This document shows, piece by piece, positions 43,971-55,140 of a stretch of DNA of 64,000 nucleotides. Source of the DNA: Lantana camara. Its lineage: Eukaryota; Streptophyta; Magnoliopsida; Lamiales; Verbenaceae. The notes beneath the pieces were generated by a model. The model had not been told where the DNA came from and did no database searches. It saw only the letters and a program-made list of their open reading frames with translations. Location: assembly GCA_037501455.1 (NCBI GenBank), contig CM074858.1, forward strand, positions 92,974,501 to 93,038,500, written 5' to 3'. The translations under genes were made by a program, and so were the position numbers. How positions within the stretch are numbered: position 1 is the first letter of the stretch; each line of letters starts with the position of its first letter.

Positions 43971-44286
43971 AGGCCAAATTCAGAAGTTTATAACCTTTCA
44001 GACAAGAAGCTCTTCAAAAGGCCCACGAAGATAAGGGAAACTGAGGCTTTGAGACACTCAAATAAGTACTGTGCTTTCCACAAGCAAAGGGGGACATGAT
44101 ACGGATGAATGCCGCCAACTGGAGGTGGAAATTCAAAGGCTTGTCGCTGGGGGCCACCTGAAGGAATTTGTCAGGATGTTGGAGCGTTATGATGAACGTT
44201 GCAACGAGCGCTCCGGAGAGAGAAGGAGGAGCCCGTCGCGTTCTAGAAGCCCGCGGAGGCGAGGGCCCACTGAGAGTAGCCATTGA
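43971..44286 (+). pseudogene. Tat gag C-terminal fragment
   Basis: Encodes ALRHSNKYCAFHKQRG, then after one extra G near 44090 HDTDECRQLEVEIQRLV and GGHLKEFVR, the conserved zinc-finger-like end of gag in Tat elements, followed by an Arg/Ser-rich tail. The N-terminal and capsid parts of gag are absent. A stop at 44284-44286 separates it from protease. Confidence 0.8.
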
Positions 44287-45543
44287 GGCAAAGGAAAGGC
44301 CCCAGAGCAAGAGAATGCTCCTTTTGCGGTCATCAACATGATAGCGGGAGGTTCCTCAGGAGGGGATTCCAATGCTTCCCGACGCCGATATATCCGGAGC
44401 TACGATCAGCGCCCCTCGGTGCCCAAATCAGTTTATGCCATCCAAGAGGCGAAAGATCAGCGCTCGAAAGAGAATGATGTAATAGGATTTGCTGACAGTG
44501 ATTTGGAACATATTGTAACTCCCCATGGGGTCAGTGAAACCTCTGACTGCCCCATGGTGGTTAGCTTGGATGTTCACAATCATATTGTGAAGAGGGTGTT
44601 AGTGGACAGTGGAAGCTCTGTTAACGTTTTTCCCTACACCACGTTCCGAAAGATGAATGTTACCAACATCCCGCTCGAATCCCTCAAAATAACCCTCATT
44701 GGCTTTGGAGGTTCTGAGGTCATCCCACGAGGGCAAATTCGCTTGGCCACTTCATTTGGCCGAGCCCCGCAGCGCAAAACGCTCATGGTCACATACGCAG
44801 TGGTGGAGATTGATATTCCCTATAACATCATAATCGGGAGACCGGCTCTCGTGGATTTCAAAGCTATTATTTCCACTTACCACCAGAAAATCAAATTCCC
44901 CACCCCCGAGGGCGTTGGAGAAGTTTTGTGCAACGTGCGGGAAGCCTGGGAATGCTACATGCTATCCCTCAGGAAGCCTAAAACAGAAAAAGCATTCCAA
45001 ATCGGGTCCACCAAGAAATCCGTTGATTTTCCCAATTTGGACGAGGATGGTCCCGTGCGCAAGAGGGCCAAGTTGAATAAGAAAAAGAACAAGAAGAAAG
45101 ATCCCAGCACCAAGGACTCCCTCGAAAATGCTCCGCCAGGGACAGTAGGAGAATCCTCCTCTGAGGGGGATGAGCCCCTTAATGATGGATGTTTGACAGG
45201 AAAGAAAAGAACGCTTGAGCTCCCCCATCCAGAAATGAGGATTGAGCCCTCAGAAAAATTCCGTACTATTGAGCTAGAACCAGGGAACAAGGACAAAACT
45301 ACTCAGATTGGGTCCAACCTCTCTGGGCCCTCGCAGATCATGATGATAGACTTCCTCAGAGAAAACATTGATGTCTTTGCATGGAAAGCCTCGGATCTTA
45401 CCGGGATTGACCCGAGCGTCATAGTCCACAAGCTCAATGTGGACCCATCCTTCAAGCCGATCAAACAGAAAAAGAGAGATGTGCACGGATTTCGGAAGAA
45501 AGTTATTGAGGAAGAAGTTAACAAGCTTCTAGAGGCCCAGTAA
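44287..45543 (+). pseudogene. Tat protease and pol N-terminus
   Basis: An open frame from 44338 (401 codons) covers the gag-protease linker, then protease with the VLVDSGSSVNVF active site (D90-S-G) and a GRPALVDFKA flap region at about 178-187. A lysine-rich linker follows, then the start of RT (DPSFKPIKQKKR). The frame ends at a TAA (45541-45543) where related elements read on into RT, so an in-frame nonsense mutation has split pol. Confidence 0.85.
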
Positions 45544-46286
45544 ATTGAGCCTATCTTGTACCCAGAGTGGCTGTGTAACGTGGTATTGGTGCCCAAGAGC
45601 GCAAATAAATGGCGCATGTGCAACGACTTTATGGATCTTAACAAGGCTTGTCCTAAAGATCCTTACCCATTGCCCCGCATAGACCAACTGGTGGACTCAA
45701 CTGTAGGATGCGAACTCATGAGTATGATGGATGCCTTCCAAGGGTATTATCAAATCTTTATGGCCCCAGAGGACCGCCCCAAAACTTCATTTGTTGTTCA
45801 CTTGGGGGTATATTGCTTCTTAGTCATGCCTTTTGGACTCAAGAACGCTGGAGCCACTTATCAATGCCTCGTCAACAGGATGTTTGAGAGAGAAATTGGA
45901 AGATCCATGGAAGTGTATGTTGATGATATGATTGTTAAGAGCAAGCGTCAGGGCTCGCACTTGGAGGATCTCAAACGCACTTTCGCCATTTTACGCCAGT
46001 ATGGGATGAAATTGAATCCTTCAAAATGTACTTTTGGAGTGCGAGGAGGAAAATTCTTGGGCTACATGGTCAGCCAGAGGGGAATTGAGGCCAATCCGGA
46101 AAAAAATCAAGGCTATTTTGGACATTCCATCCCCTCGTAATCTCCGACAAGTGCAGGTGCTGGTAGGAAAAATCATTTCCTTCAACAGATTTATCTCGCG
46201 CTCGGCGGACAGACAGAAACCTTCCTTTCTTCAAAATTCTACGTAACGCTCGGAATTTCGCTTGGACTGAGGAGTGTGAGAAGGCA
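45544..46286 (+). pseudogene. Tat reverse transcriptase
   Basis: RT proper with KWRMCNDFMDLNKACPKD, the first catalytic Asp in MMDAFQGYYQ (45730s), MPFGLKNAGATYQ and the YVDD box (about 45916-45927), plus thumb sequence. The frame shifts near 46105 into 46034-46246 (IKAILDIPSPRNLRQVQ) and is lost again near 46225-46260 before RNase H. The domain order matches Ty3/gypsy. Inactive because of the frameshifts. Confidence 0.88.
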
Positions 46287-47090
46287 TTGCAGGCCAAGAA
46301 GGCTTACCTTTCGAGCGCTCCGCTCCTGACCAAACCTGTTGAGGGTGAGAAGCTATTCATGTACCTCTCCGTTTCAACCGAGGCGACGAGCGCAGTTCTA
46401 ATAGCTGTACGGGAACGTAAGCACTTGCCTGTTTATTATTTGAGCAAAACATTACAAGGGACCGAGAAGAAATACTTGGAAATCGAGAAATTTGAGTTTG
46501 CCCTCATCAACGCATCAAGACGATTGAGGTCTTACTTTCAAGCGCACTCAATAACAGTCCTCACTGGTCAGCCTTTGAAACAAGTGTTATCCAAACCAGA
46601 CGTATCTGGAAGATTGATAAAATGGGCCATTGAGTTGAGTCAGTTTGACTTAAGTTTCGAGCCCAGAACCGCTATACAATCGCAGGTTGTAGCGGACTTG
46701 CTGGTTGAACGCTTCGGTTTAGAACCTGCTGCTCCAAAGAACGAGGGGCTGTGGGTCCTGCATACAGATGGTTCCTCAACCTCTCAAGGGGGAGGAGCAG
46801 GGGTAACCCTTAGAGACCCCAATGGGATTGAGTTAGATTTTGCAATAAGGTTAGATTTTCAGGTTACCAATAACAAGGTGGAATATGAAGCTCTTGTCCA
46901 AGGGTTGGGAATTGCTTTTCAGAATGGAGCCTCCAGGATCACCGCTTATGTTGATTCACAGTTAATTGCGAGCCAGATTGAAGGAACTTATGAGGCTCGA
47001 GAAACCACCATGGTGCAATATTTGAGCAAAGCCAGGGAAATTATTGGAAAGTTCAAAGAATTCCATCTACTTCAAGTCCCGAGGGGCAGA
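46287..47090 (+). pseudogene. Tat RNase H and second archaeal-like RNase H (aRNH)
   Basis: The first RNase H (residues about 5-145) lacks the usual first Asp (YLSVSTEATSAVLI). The second RNase H starts at LHTDGSSTSQGGGAGV (D161), with E199 (NNKVEYEAL) and D223 (YVDSQLI). Two tandem RNase H domains are diagnostic of the Tat lineage. A frameshift near 47085 (PRG then AENEPADALSKF) passes into the integrase frame. The same aRNH, minus its first Asp, is fused in element B. Confidence 0.88.
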
Positions 47091-48471
47091 AAACGAGCCC
47101 GCTGATGCTCTATCAAAGTTCGCCTCAGTGTTGGAAGGTACCTCCGAGCGCTCTGTCACGTTCCTTAGAACAGAAGAGCCTTTGATCAAGGAGAGAATCA
47201 CCAAGCAAATGGTTGCTATGATTGACCCTAGTGAGCCCTGCTGGCTCGACGATATAGTAAGATTTATCAAGGATGGTGTTTTCCCCACCGACAAGGTGGA
47301 AGCACGGAAAATAAGAAACAAGGCCCCTCGATTTTCCTTAGACTCCGAGGGGAGATTATTCAAAAAGTCATTTCAAGGACCCCCGATGAGATGTTTAAGG
47401 TCCTCGCAGGCCAAAGAGACGCTTGAACATATTCACAATGGAAGCTGTGGGAACCATTCAGGAGGGCGTATCCTTGCGAAGAAGGTCCTGAGGAGTGGGT
47501 TTTATTGGCCCACAGTTCTCCAAGACGCCACTGATTTTTCCAGAAAATGCCCTAAGTGTCAATTCCATTCTAACCTCCCTCAACTGCTAGCCGCTCAAAT
47601 GATCCCTATAGATGTCTCATGGCCCTTTGACCAATGGGGAATCGACATCGTAGGCCCCTTGCCCATCGCGGTTGGACAGAAGAAGTTTGTCATTTTAGCT
47701 GTCGATTATTTTACCAAATGGGCCGAGGTTGAAGCCGTGGCAAAAATTACCTTCAGGGTCGTAAGGGACTTCATTTGGAAAAACATTATCTGCAGGTATG
47801 GTATACCAAGGGTGCTCATTTCAGACAATGGATCCCAATTCATAGCAGCAGACACACGAGAATGGTGTTCAGAGTTAGGGATTGAACAACGCTTTACCTC
47901 CGTGGGCCATCCCCAAGCCAATGGACAGGCGGAAGTCACCAACAGGGTCATTCTGCAGCATCTGAAAACAATGCTAGAGAGCAAAAAGAGTGAATGGGCG
48001 GAAGAATTGCAAGGGGCACTCTGGGCTTATCGCACTACTCCACGAGCGGCCACTGGCGAGACACCTTTCGCGCTCGTATATAGGTCAGAAGCCATGATAC
48101 CTGCGGAAATTGTAAACGAATCCGCTCATGTAGCCTATTTCGAGCGTCGGCTTAACGAAGATAACAGGAGCCTGGAGTTGGACTTACTGGAGGAAAGAAG
48201 AGACAAGGCCTGGGCTAAAATACACAGATATAAGACAGCCTTGGCACAACAATACAATAAGCATGTGAGAGAGAGAAGTTTCCAGCTGGGAGACTTGGTT
48301 TTAAAGAAAGTAGAATTATCTAAGCATGTGGGAAAATTGGACCCCAACTGGGAAGGGCCGTTCAAAGTCATACAAATCAGAGCTAACAACACTTACACCC
48401 TGGAGACACTTCAAGGCGAGCGCTTGCCTCGCCCTTGGAACGCATGTAACCTCGGGCGGTTTTATGTTTAA
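47091..48471 (+). pseudogene. Tat integrase
   Basis: The frame open from 47044 carries a complete integrase: an H2C2 zinc finger (H131, H138, C169, C172), the D,D-35-E core (D201 in WGIDIVGPLP, D261 in ISDNGSQF, E297 in NGQAEVTNR) and the C-terminal GKLDPNWEGPFKV motif; no chromodomain. In the intact polyprotein it would follow aRNH. This domain itself looks undamaged, but the upstream frameshifts prevent its synthesis as part of pol. Confidence 0.9.
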
Positions 48472-48900
48472 AGCTCTCTAGAAATGATGATGTAACAATC
48501 CCACTAATGGGTTATATGTACTACTTCAAATCTCAAGTAAGTTACAATACATTCTCTTGAATATTTCTATACTACTGCTTTTAAATTACGCAAATGGATA
48601 AGACCCACGTCCCTCGTTTCCACGAGCGTGGTTGGCAATCCATTCCAATACGCACGATGTTATTGCACATGGGTTACGCTTGCCAGCGCTCTACTCCACG
48701 TGGGGGGACACCCTCATAAGGATAGTCTGGTAACACTCACAACCAACCTGACGAATCGGAGAAAAATGCAAGGAAAATCCTAGTAGGCCTTGGTCGTTTG
48801 TCACAACACCTTGCGCTCGAAAATGGGATCGCTTGCAAATCCCAAAAATTAACGGGTACCAGCGCGCTCGTTCAACGGTAACGTCATTCGGAAGGAATTT
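48472..48900. other. 3' untranslated part of element A pol
   Basis: Non-coding. Contains one inverted copy of the CGAGCGCA/CCAAGGCCTACTAGGA repeat of element B (about 48776-48835). Confidence 0.6.
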
Positions 48901-49520
48901 TCACAAGTCTTGAACGAGGGCAGTCTCTCAGTAAGACCCTCGTACTTACTCAAGACTTTGTAAAATTTTCCCAAGTTAAGAAGAATTTTCATAAGCCTTG
49001 AATGAGGGCAGTCTCTCAGTAAGACCCTCGTACTTACTCAAGACTTAGTAAAATTTTCCAAGTTAAGAAAAATTTTCACAAGCCTTGAACGAGGGCAGTC
49101 TCTCAGTAAGACCCTCATACTTACTCAAGACTTAGTAAAATTTTCCCAAGTTAAGAAGAATTTTCACAAGTCTTGAACGAGGGAGGTCTCTCAGTAAGAC
49201 CCTCGTACTTCCTCAAGACTTAGTAAAATTTTCCAAGTTAAGAAAAATTTTCACAAGCCTTGAACGAGGGCAGTCTCTCAGTAAGACCCTCGTACTTACT
49301 CAAGACTTAGTAAAATTTTCCCAAGTTAAGAAGAATTTTCACAAGTCTTGAACGAGGGCAGTCTCTCATTAAGACCCTCGTAGTCGCTTAAGATTTAATA
49401 AAATTCTCTAAATTTTAGAAACAAAATTTACACAAGTCTTGAATGAGGGCAGCCTCACAGTAAGACCCCTATGATTACTCAAGACTTAGTAAACTTTTTC
49501 AAGTTTTAAGATTTAGCTAA
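48900..49520. repeat. Seven-copy 87-88 bp tandem repeat at the convergence point of element A
   Basis: AAG(T/C)CTTGAA recurs near 48905, 48993, 49080, 49168, 49256, 49343 and 49434. Each unit contains ACGAGGG...CCCTCGT and AGTCTTGA...TCAAGACT pairs able to fold. It is the counterpart of 36540-37085 in element B. Confidence 0.85.
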
Positions 49521-49853
49521 ACAATACAATTTTTACTAACCATGGTACACACAATCTTAGTATCACAAGATTTTGTTATAACAAGCGCAAGGTAAAATTT
49601 CACAATCAAGGAAGTAAAAGAAGAACATTATGAAAAAAAGGAAGAATTTCATTAATTCGAGGCTTTCGCCAAAATTACAAAACAAGGGCTCATGGGCCCT
49701 TAACATTCTTACAAAAGGAAGTTCAACATAAGCAGATGAGGAAGAGCATCAAGCGGCCGGAGCAACATCTTCATCCAAAACCACCAGGATATTTTGAGCC
49801 ACGGGACCATGAACTAGGTCCTCCGGCTCTTGTGCTGGGGGGGCATTTTCATG

Positions 49854-50705
49854 TTAGTTCTGGGCAGCTGGAGGCGCAGACTCGTTGTTTCCTGGCGCTT
49901 GCGGAGCATTGGGCTCATTGGCCTCGACAGTTGGAATGTGGGCATTCTCTGCGACAGGCGCTGGAGGCTCGTTTGACAGAGGGTTTTCGGAAACGGCGCT
50001 AGCATTGTTATTTATCACAGTTTGTTCTGCTTGAGAGGCCTCTTCCGGAGGATGAGCCGCCATATACTCATCTTGGATGAGCGTAACCAGGAAATTGTAT
50101 TCCGGCTCGGAGATGCTGGCCTCAGGATCATCACGGTCGTCGTCATCCTCCACGCAACGCTCATTGAACATGAGCCCCATGCCCTGCGCCGCACGGATGG
50201 ACGGATCTGTTAAGCCCTTATGAATGCCTTGCTCAATCGCCAAATTGAACGTTTTCTGGGCTTCATCGAGGCAATGAAGGGAAGCTGCAAAATTGAACGC
50301 CTTGGAGTGGCAGAATTTGATGAGCGCTTCCTTGTTTGATTGCTCAAAGCGATGAGGGAGTTGGTTTATGGCATCAGCATATTTCTTTTCCGCCTCCATG
50401 GCCCTCGTCTTCCAATCGTTGCGCTTGGCAGTGAGCTTCTTATGATTCTCCTCAAGCTGGTTAAATTGGTTGCGCCAACTCCTTCGAGCATTCTCAGCGT
50501 TCGTGAAGTCATCTTGCAAACTCTTCATCTCGGCCTCCATCTTGTTATACTCTTCCTTAAAAGAAATATACATGGCCTTCTCTGTGTCCAATTCCTCCTG
50601 AAGTTGGGCAGGATCGTTTGAGCGAGCCATCTTCTTGTACTTTGACTTCCGGTCAGCGTAAACCGTGGTGCGCATTTGGATATTTCTCACCCTCGGAAGC
50701 ACTTG
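49854..50705 (-). pseudogene. aORF exon 3 of element A (coiled-coil part)
   Basis: On minus, 284 codons including the stop, homologous to exon 3 of the element B aORF (YADRKSKYKKMARSNDPA; NKEALIKFCHSKAFNFAASL), with a heptad-rich coiled coil and an Ala/Pro/Glu-rich tail. It starts after an intron (50706-50799, GTAAGTCTC to TGCAG) at the same position as in B. This exon is open; the gene is dead because of upstream damage. Confidence 0.8.
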
Positions 50706-50799
50706 CTGCACGGGCTCGAAAGGGTAAAAGTGTTAACAAATATATTGAAGAGCAATACCTTCAAAAGATAATCAAACTACAAAAGGAAAGGAGACTTAC

Positions 50800-51456
50800 G
50801 GAAATTATGGCGTGCACCATATCGCCGGTCACCTTTTCCACCGACTAGGAGTACAAATGCTTGTTATCCGCTGAGAATTGGGCCTTTTCATACAGATTTT
50901 GGCTGATGGTTTGGGCGACCGTTCCGTGCCTCAGTAATACGGCACCCTCATCTGCGGAGCCCTTGTAGCTCCTGTCCCCCCGGCGGTCGAAGTCCCATAA
51001 ATGTTTCTCCTCCGAGGAGGAAGTGTCTCCGTCGCCGCCTTGGGGCCTTCCACAACTTGTTTGCCCTTGCCGGTTATGGCGAAGGCATCAGGCATTCTTT
51101 TCCTCTTGCGGGAAGTTTGGCTAGAGCTCCCTTGAGCCTCGCTTATCACCACGCTTGCAGGGCGCCTCGTTTGGTTGATGACGTTAAGGTTGACCACCCT
51201 CGCATCTGCTGCGTTTGGTGGCCGCATCACTATTCGGTTTTCAGTATTTACCGCTCGGTTTTGCCCTGGGGCTTTGACAAAAATGTACTTTTCCTTCCAA
51301 TCTGGGCCATAAGTGGTTGAGGGGGAATTAATCAATTTCAAGTGGGCCTTCGCTTGAACGTAGTAGAAATAACCCGCCTCAGGTGACGAGCGTGGTGAGC
51401 TAACTACTTGGAGAAGGGCGTTGCAATTCCGCATCCAGGGCTCGTATCCAGCGCAT
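50800..51456 (-). pseudogene. aORF exons 1-2 of element A, broken
   Basis: Minus-strand sequence homologous to the B aORF from AGYEPWMRNCNALLQVV onward. An internal deletion joins KAPGQNRAVN to the exon 2 region, removing intron 1. A stop at 50931-50933 and another (LYS*SVEKV) nearby break exon 2. The 5' half is absent: at 51457 the copia LTR begins and no remaining aORF start is found beyond it. Confidence 0.8.
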
Positions 51457-53721
51457 TGTTGGAAAACACGAATCAGAAAACAGCGGAATTTAAAAAATTT
51501 TCCAACAAAAGGATCTTGGACTCGCAATCGTGTAACCAAATTCGTAGAGATAGAAAACTTACTTTTCTTTTTTTTTCTTTCTTGAAGCGTTTCAAGCCAC
51601 CCAAGAACGCTCTTCTCGCGGCTTGACAACCCGTCCCTCGAAAGTCTCTTTCTACTTCAGAATCCATTGTCGGGATAACAATCCACACCAACCTAGATTC
51701 AAATCATGTTAGGGAAGTTCTTAACAATATAACATAAAGAAAGAAACATGAAGCGAGAAAGGCATGATTGAAACTCCCTTCGAAAACCAGTTTTGCGAAA
51801 GTAGAAATCTGCCAGCCATAAAACCCTCGTGAAAAAACTCATCTTTCAGGATATGGACGAACGGTTTTCGCCATCTTCTTTGGTTCGATTTTTTCACTCG
51901 TTTTCTGTTGGGTTCAGATCCCTTCTGATCGTTTTGCTTAATCCCCACTTTTGGTAAAGCTCGAATCTTCAAAACTTCTAACTTGAAGTCTCTAGAGATA
52001 GTCCACCAACTTGGCTACAATCTAACTAGTAAGGATGCTAGTTCTCTAGTTAGTGTTTAGGCTTAACCTAGGGTTTTATTTTATCTTGGAGAAAGGAAGG
52101 TGTTCAACACATGAACCAAGAATTGTCTATTAGCTCCATAAGGAGCTTGAGCTCCCCTATTTATAGGGAGAGAGTGCCGATCCAAATCCTTGTTGGGAAA
52201 GGATTTGGTTCCTCTCTCTCCTATTACTTGATCATCAAGTATTTTCCAACTTTGACTTTGAATTCTAATTCTAGTCAACTTTGAAGAGAGCTAAAAATAT
52301 CCAAACTATTTTTGGATAATTTTATACTTTATTTATTATAAAAATAAATAACTTATTTTATCTAATTAATTAATTCATAATTAATTAACTAGATTATTTT
52401 TCTCCAAAATAAGACTTTCCTTTTAATTCAAAATTAAACCAAAGTCTATTAAATAATTAACACATTTAATTATTTAATATATATCATATATATACATATA
52501 CACGTGTGAGGCACGTGTCCCAAGGACACGTGCTCCTCACGTGACCCACACGTGTGATTTCACACGTGTGGAACCCTCTAGGCCCGATTAACTCGTTTAA
52601 TCATTTTCAAGCCTCAACTCATGTAACCAAGTTGTTGTGTGTGACCCTCTAGGTTCTCAATTCAATTAGCAGTGATCCTAATTAATTAATTCACTAATTA
52701 ATTAATCAGTCCACAGATTAAACGACCATAGTCTAGCAACAGGTGTTTAACCCCTAGCTGAATTGGAATGTTCGGATTCGACAGAACCTTTAAGTCATTG
52801 ATTCATGTGAGATACAATCCTCCTACTTACTATCTCTCAACCAAGATCTAGGGCAAGGGAATAATCAGAACCCTAATAATCCGGTCTTAAAGCTAAGTGC
52901 ATTTCATATCCATTTGATCTCAATCCAAGAAACCCTTTTCTTGATGTCTTGATCTACTGCCTTGGCCAAGGACTCCATATGGCATATGAATGACTTACAC
53001 AATAAGAGATCACCTTGCAAATGCAAGTGTAGGTCCTATCTTGATTCTCATTCACTTTCATGAGTCACTTGTGTAGCCCCAGCATAAGCCTTGAATCAGT
53101 TGTCTAAGGCGACACCCTTTAAAGCTTATACCTAAGACTACAGAGTTAACTCATAAAGTGACAAGGAACCTCAAGTCTAAGGATCAATTAATCACATCAA
53201 TGACTCGTGAGATATTTCCTAATCTGGAAGTTTCCATTTCCTGAAATAGAAACTTCCTTTCCCATTTAGGAATGTTCTCACACGGGGCACCTCAGTGAAC
53301 TTACTTATTAAAGTAAGCACCCTCATGTATCACGCACGTATCAACTATACACTTTGCACCTCCATGAAACAAGGTGGTCCTTCTTAAGGGCGTGATCCCA
53401 CAAGCAAGCCTTAGAGGAGTCAGGTTGACACTCCCACTGTCTGTAGGACTCATCGGCTTGGAGTATTTTACTAATCATGACTTATGTGATATTGGGCTCG
53501 TTTCATGAACCATTTCACCTAAATGGTAGAGTCCTAAAGTCATCAGGATTAGGGGAGTTCTCATACATGCACACATAATGGAAACACTCAAAACACGTAT
53601 TGGCATATAAAGAAGTGTTTGCCTATGATTAATCGTATATTATTCAAAGATTGTCTGTGATACAAGAAAAGTCCCAAAGCAGATTACGTCGAATCGGCTT
53701 TCTAGGGCACTATTCCTAACA
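51457..53721 (-). repeat. 3' LTR of the family C copia element (2265 bp)
   Basis: Runs TGTTGGAAAACACG to ATTCCTAACA on plus; sense is minus. Minus TATA box TATAAATA at 52158-52165. About 99% like 59203-61479, with a 12-13 bp indel near 51920. Confidence 0.9.
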
Positions 53722-55140
53722 ATCTCCCACTTGCCCGTAAAAGCCATTTAGGTACTCTAAGTCCCATCTTCTCAAGATGCACTTTGAGAGCCTATTGACT
53801 TTGGGCGTTTCCAAAGTGGATCTGCTATATTCTCTGCTGATGTGACCCTCTTGTTTACACATCTCTTAGGAAACACCTTTTCCTTATAAAGTGATTCGTA
53901 ATCACGTGTTCAGTCTCTTGGTGAGGTCTTGGTTCTCTTACTTGAGCAACCATCCTTTTTATCATACAATATGATCAAGGAGTTGTTTTCATGCTAGGAA
54001 CTTCATCTAACAAGTTAGATGGAGTTTCTTACCCAAACACTTAACTTAGTATTATATAATACGACTAAGTTCTCAATTACGATAGTTGAGTTTTGCAATG
54101 TCCGTCCTTGGAACCCCTTTCCAACACATTGCATTACCATTCTGGTAGAAGTTGTATCCTTTCAATGATTTCATAATCATCTATGTTTGATGAACGGTTA
54201 CATCAAATATCCTTCTAACAATAAGATCTTTTGGGCTCTGTAAACTAATACATGTCCTCATTTCTTCTCAAGTACTCTGAGGACATCCTTTACAGAGATC
54301 CAATGACCTTCTCTGAGGTCATATTAGATTCGGCCTACTACGCTTAGTGTTGCGCCATATCTAATTTAGTACATAACTTTTCATACATTATGCACCCTTT
54401 CACTTAAAGGGATTTTGGACATTCTAACTTTCTCAAAGTTATCTTAGGACACATACTCTTCAAAAGAGATGTTCCATTGTCCATACTAAACTCCTTTTAG
54501 TACCGTGGTTATGTATTCATTTTGTGATAATCCTTTTATTCTCTTAGATCTATCTTCTATAGATCTGAATGTCGAGAATATAGGATAATCACTAAGATCT
54601 TTCATGTCAAATTGTTTCTTAAACAAGAATTGGTAACTTTCACGTCGTCCTTGACATTCCTAATGAGAAGGATGTCGTTTTCTAAAGAACCAAAAATTGA
54701 CTCTTACATCACTAACTTTCCTATGTACACTTTGAGACTTATTCGACTTCTATCTGTGTCAAACGATTTGACTGTGGAATCGAATTGTCTAACTCCTAGA
54801 AGCCTTTATCAATCCACAGATTGACTTTAGGGATTTGCATACCTTATGCATACTCCCACTGAATATGAGATTTATAGAAATACCTTATTTCAGTCTCTTT
54901 CAATCTCATATTGAACAAGATAGTTGTCATATTCATTTATCATATCTCATAGTCAGAATATGAGGATGTGGTAAACATAATCCAAATGGACTTTTGCATT
55001 TCAATCGTCAAGAAGGTTGTAATGCTTTCCATTTACTCGAAGCTCCACGAGCTTGATCCTATCAGGTGGATCAACCAAGGTCAAAACTTGGTTTGAGTAT
55101 ATGGAATCCATATTGGATTTCAAGGCTTGCTTACACTACT
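53722..55140 (-). pseudogene. Decayed copia RT-RNase H of the family C element
   Basis: Minus-strand fragments match copia pol in order: the start of RT (MDSIYSNQVLTLVDPPD, near 55100), an RNase H/RT C-terminal trace (ISYSVGVCIRYA, near 54860), and the pol end (NKRVTSAENIADPLWKRPKS, near 53830), followed by the polypurine tract CAAGTGGGAGATT beside the LTR (53722-53735). Stops and frameshifts interrupt every part. Confidence 0.65.

Noticed and set aside
48900..49520. CRISPR-like array
   Set aside because: The whole 87-bp unit is repeated; there are no unique spacers, and the DNA is a plant retroelement.
51457..51629. aORF of element A extended upstream to 51629
   Set aside because: The first residues derive from the copia LTR (SSREKSVLG appears identically at the other LTR, 59178-59375); the element A part starts at 51456.
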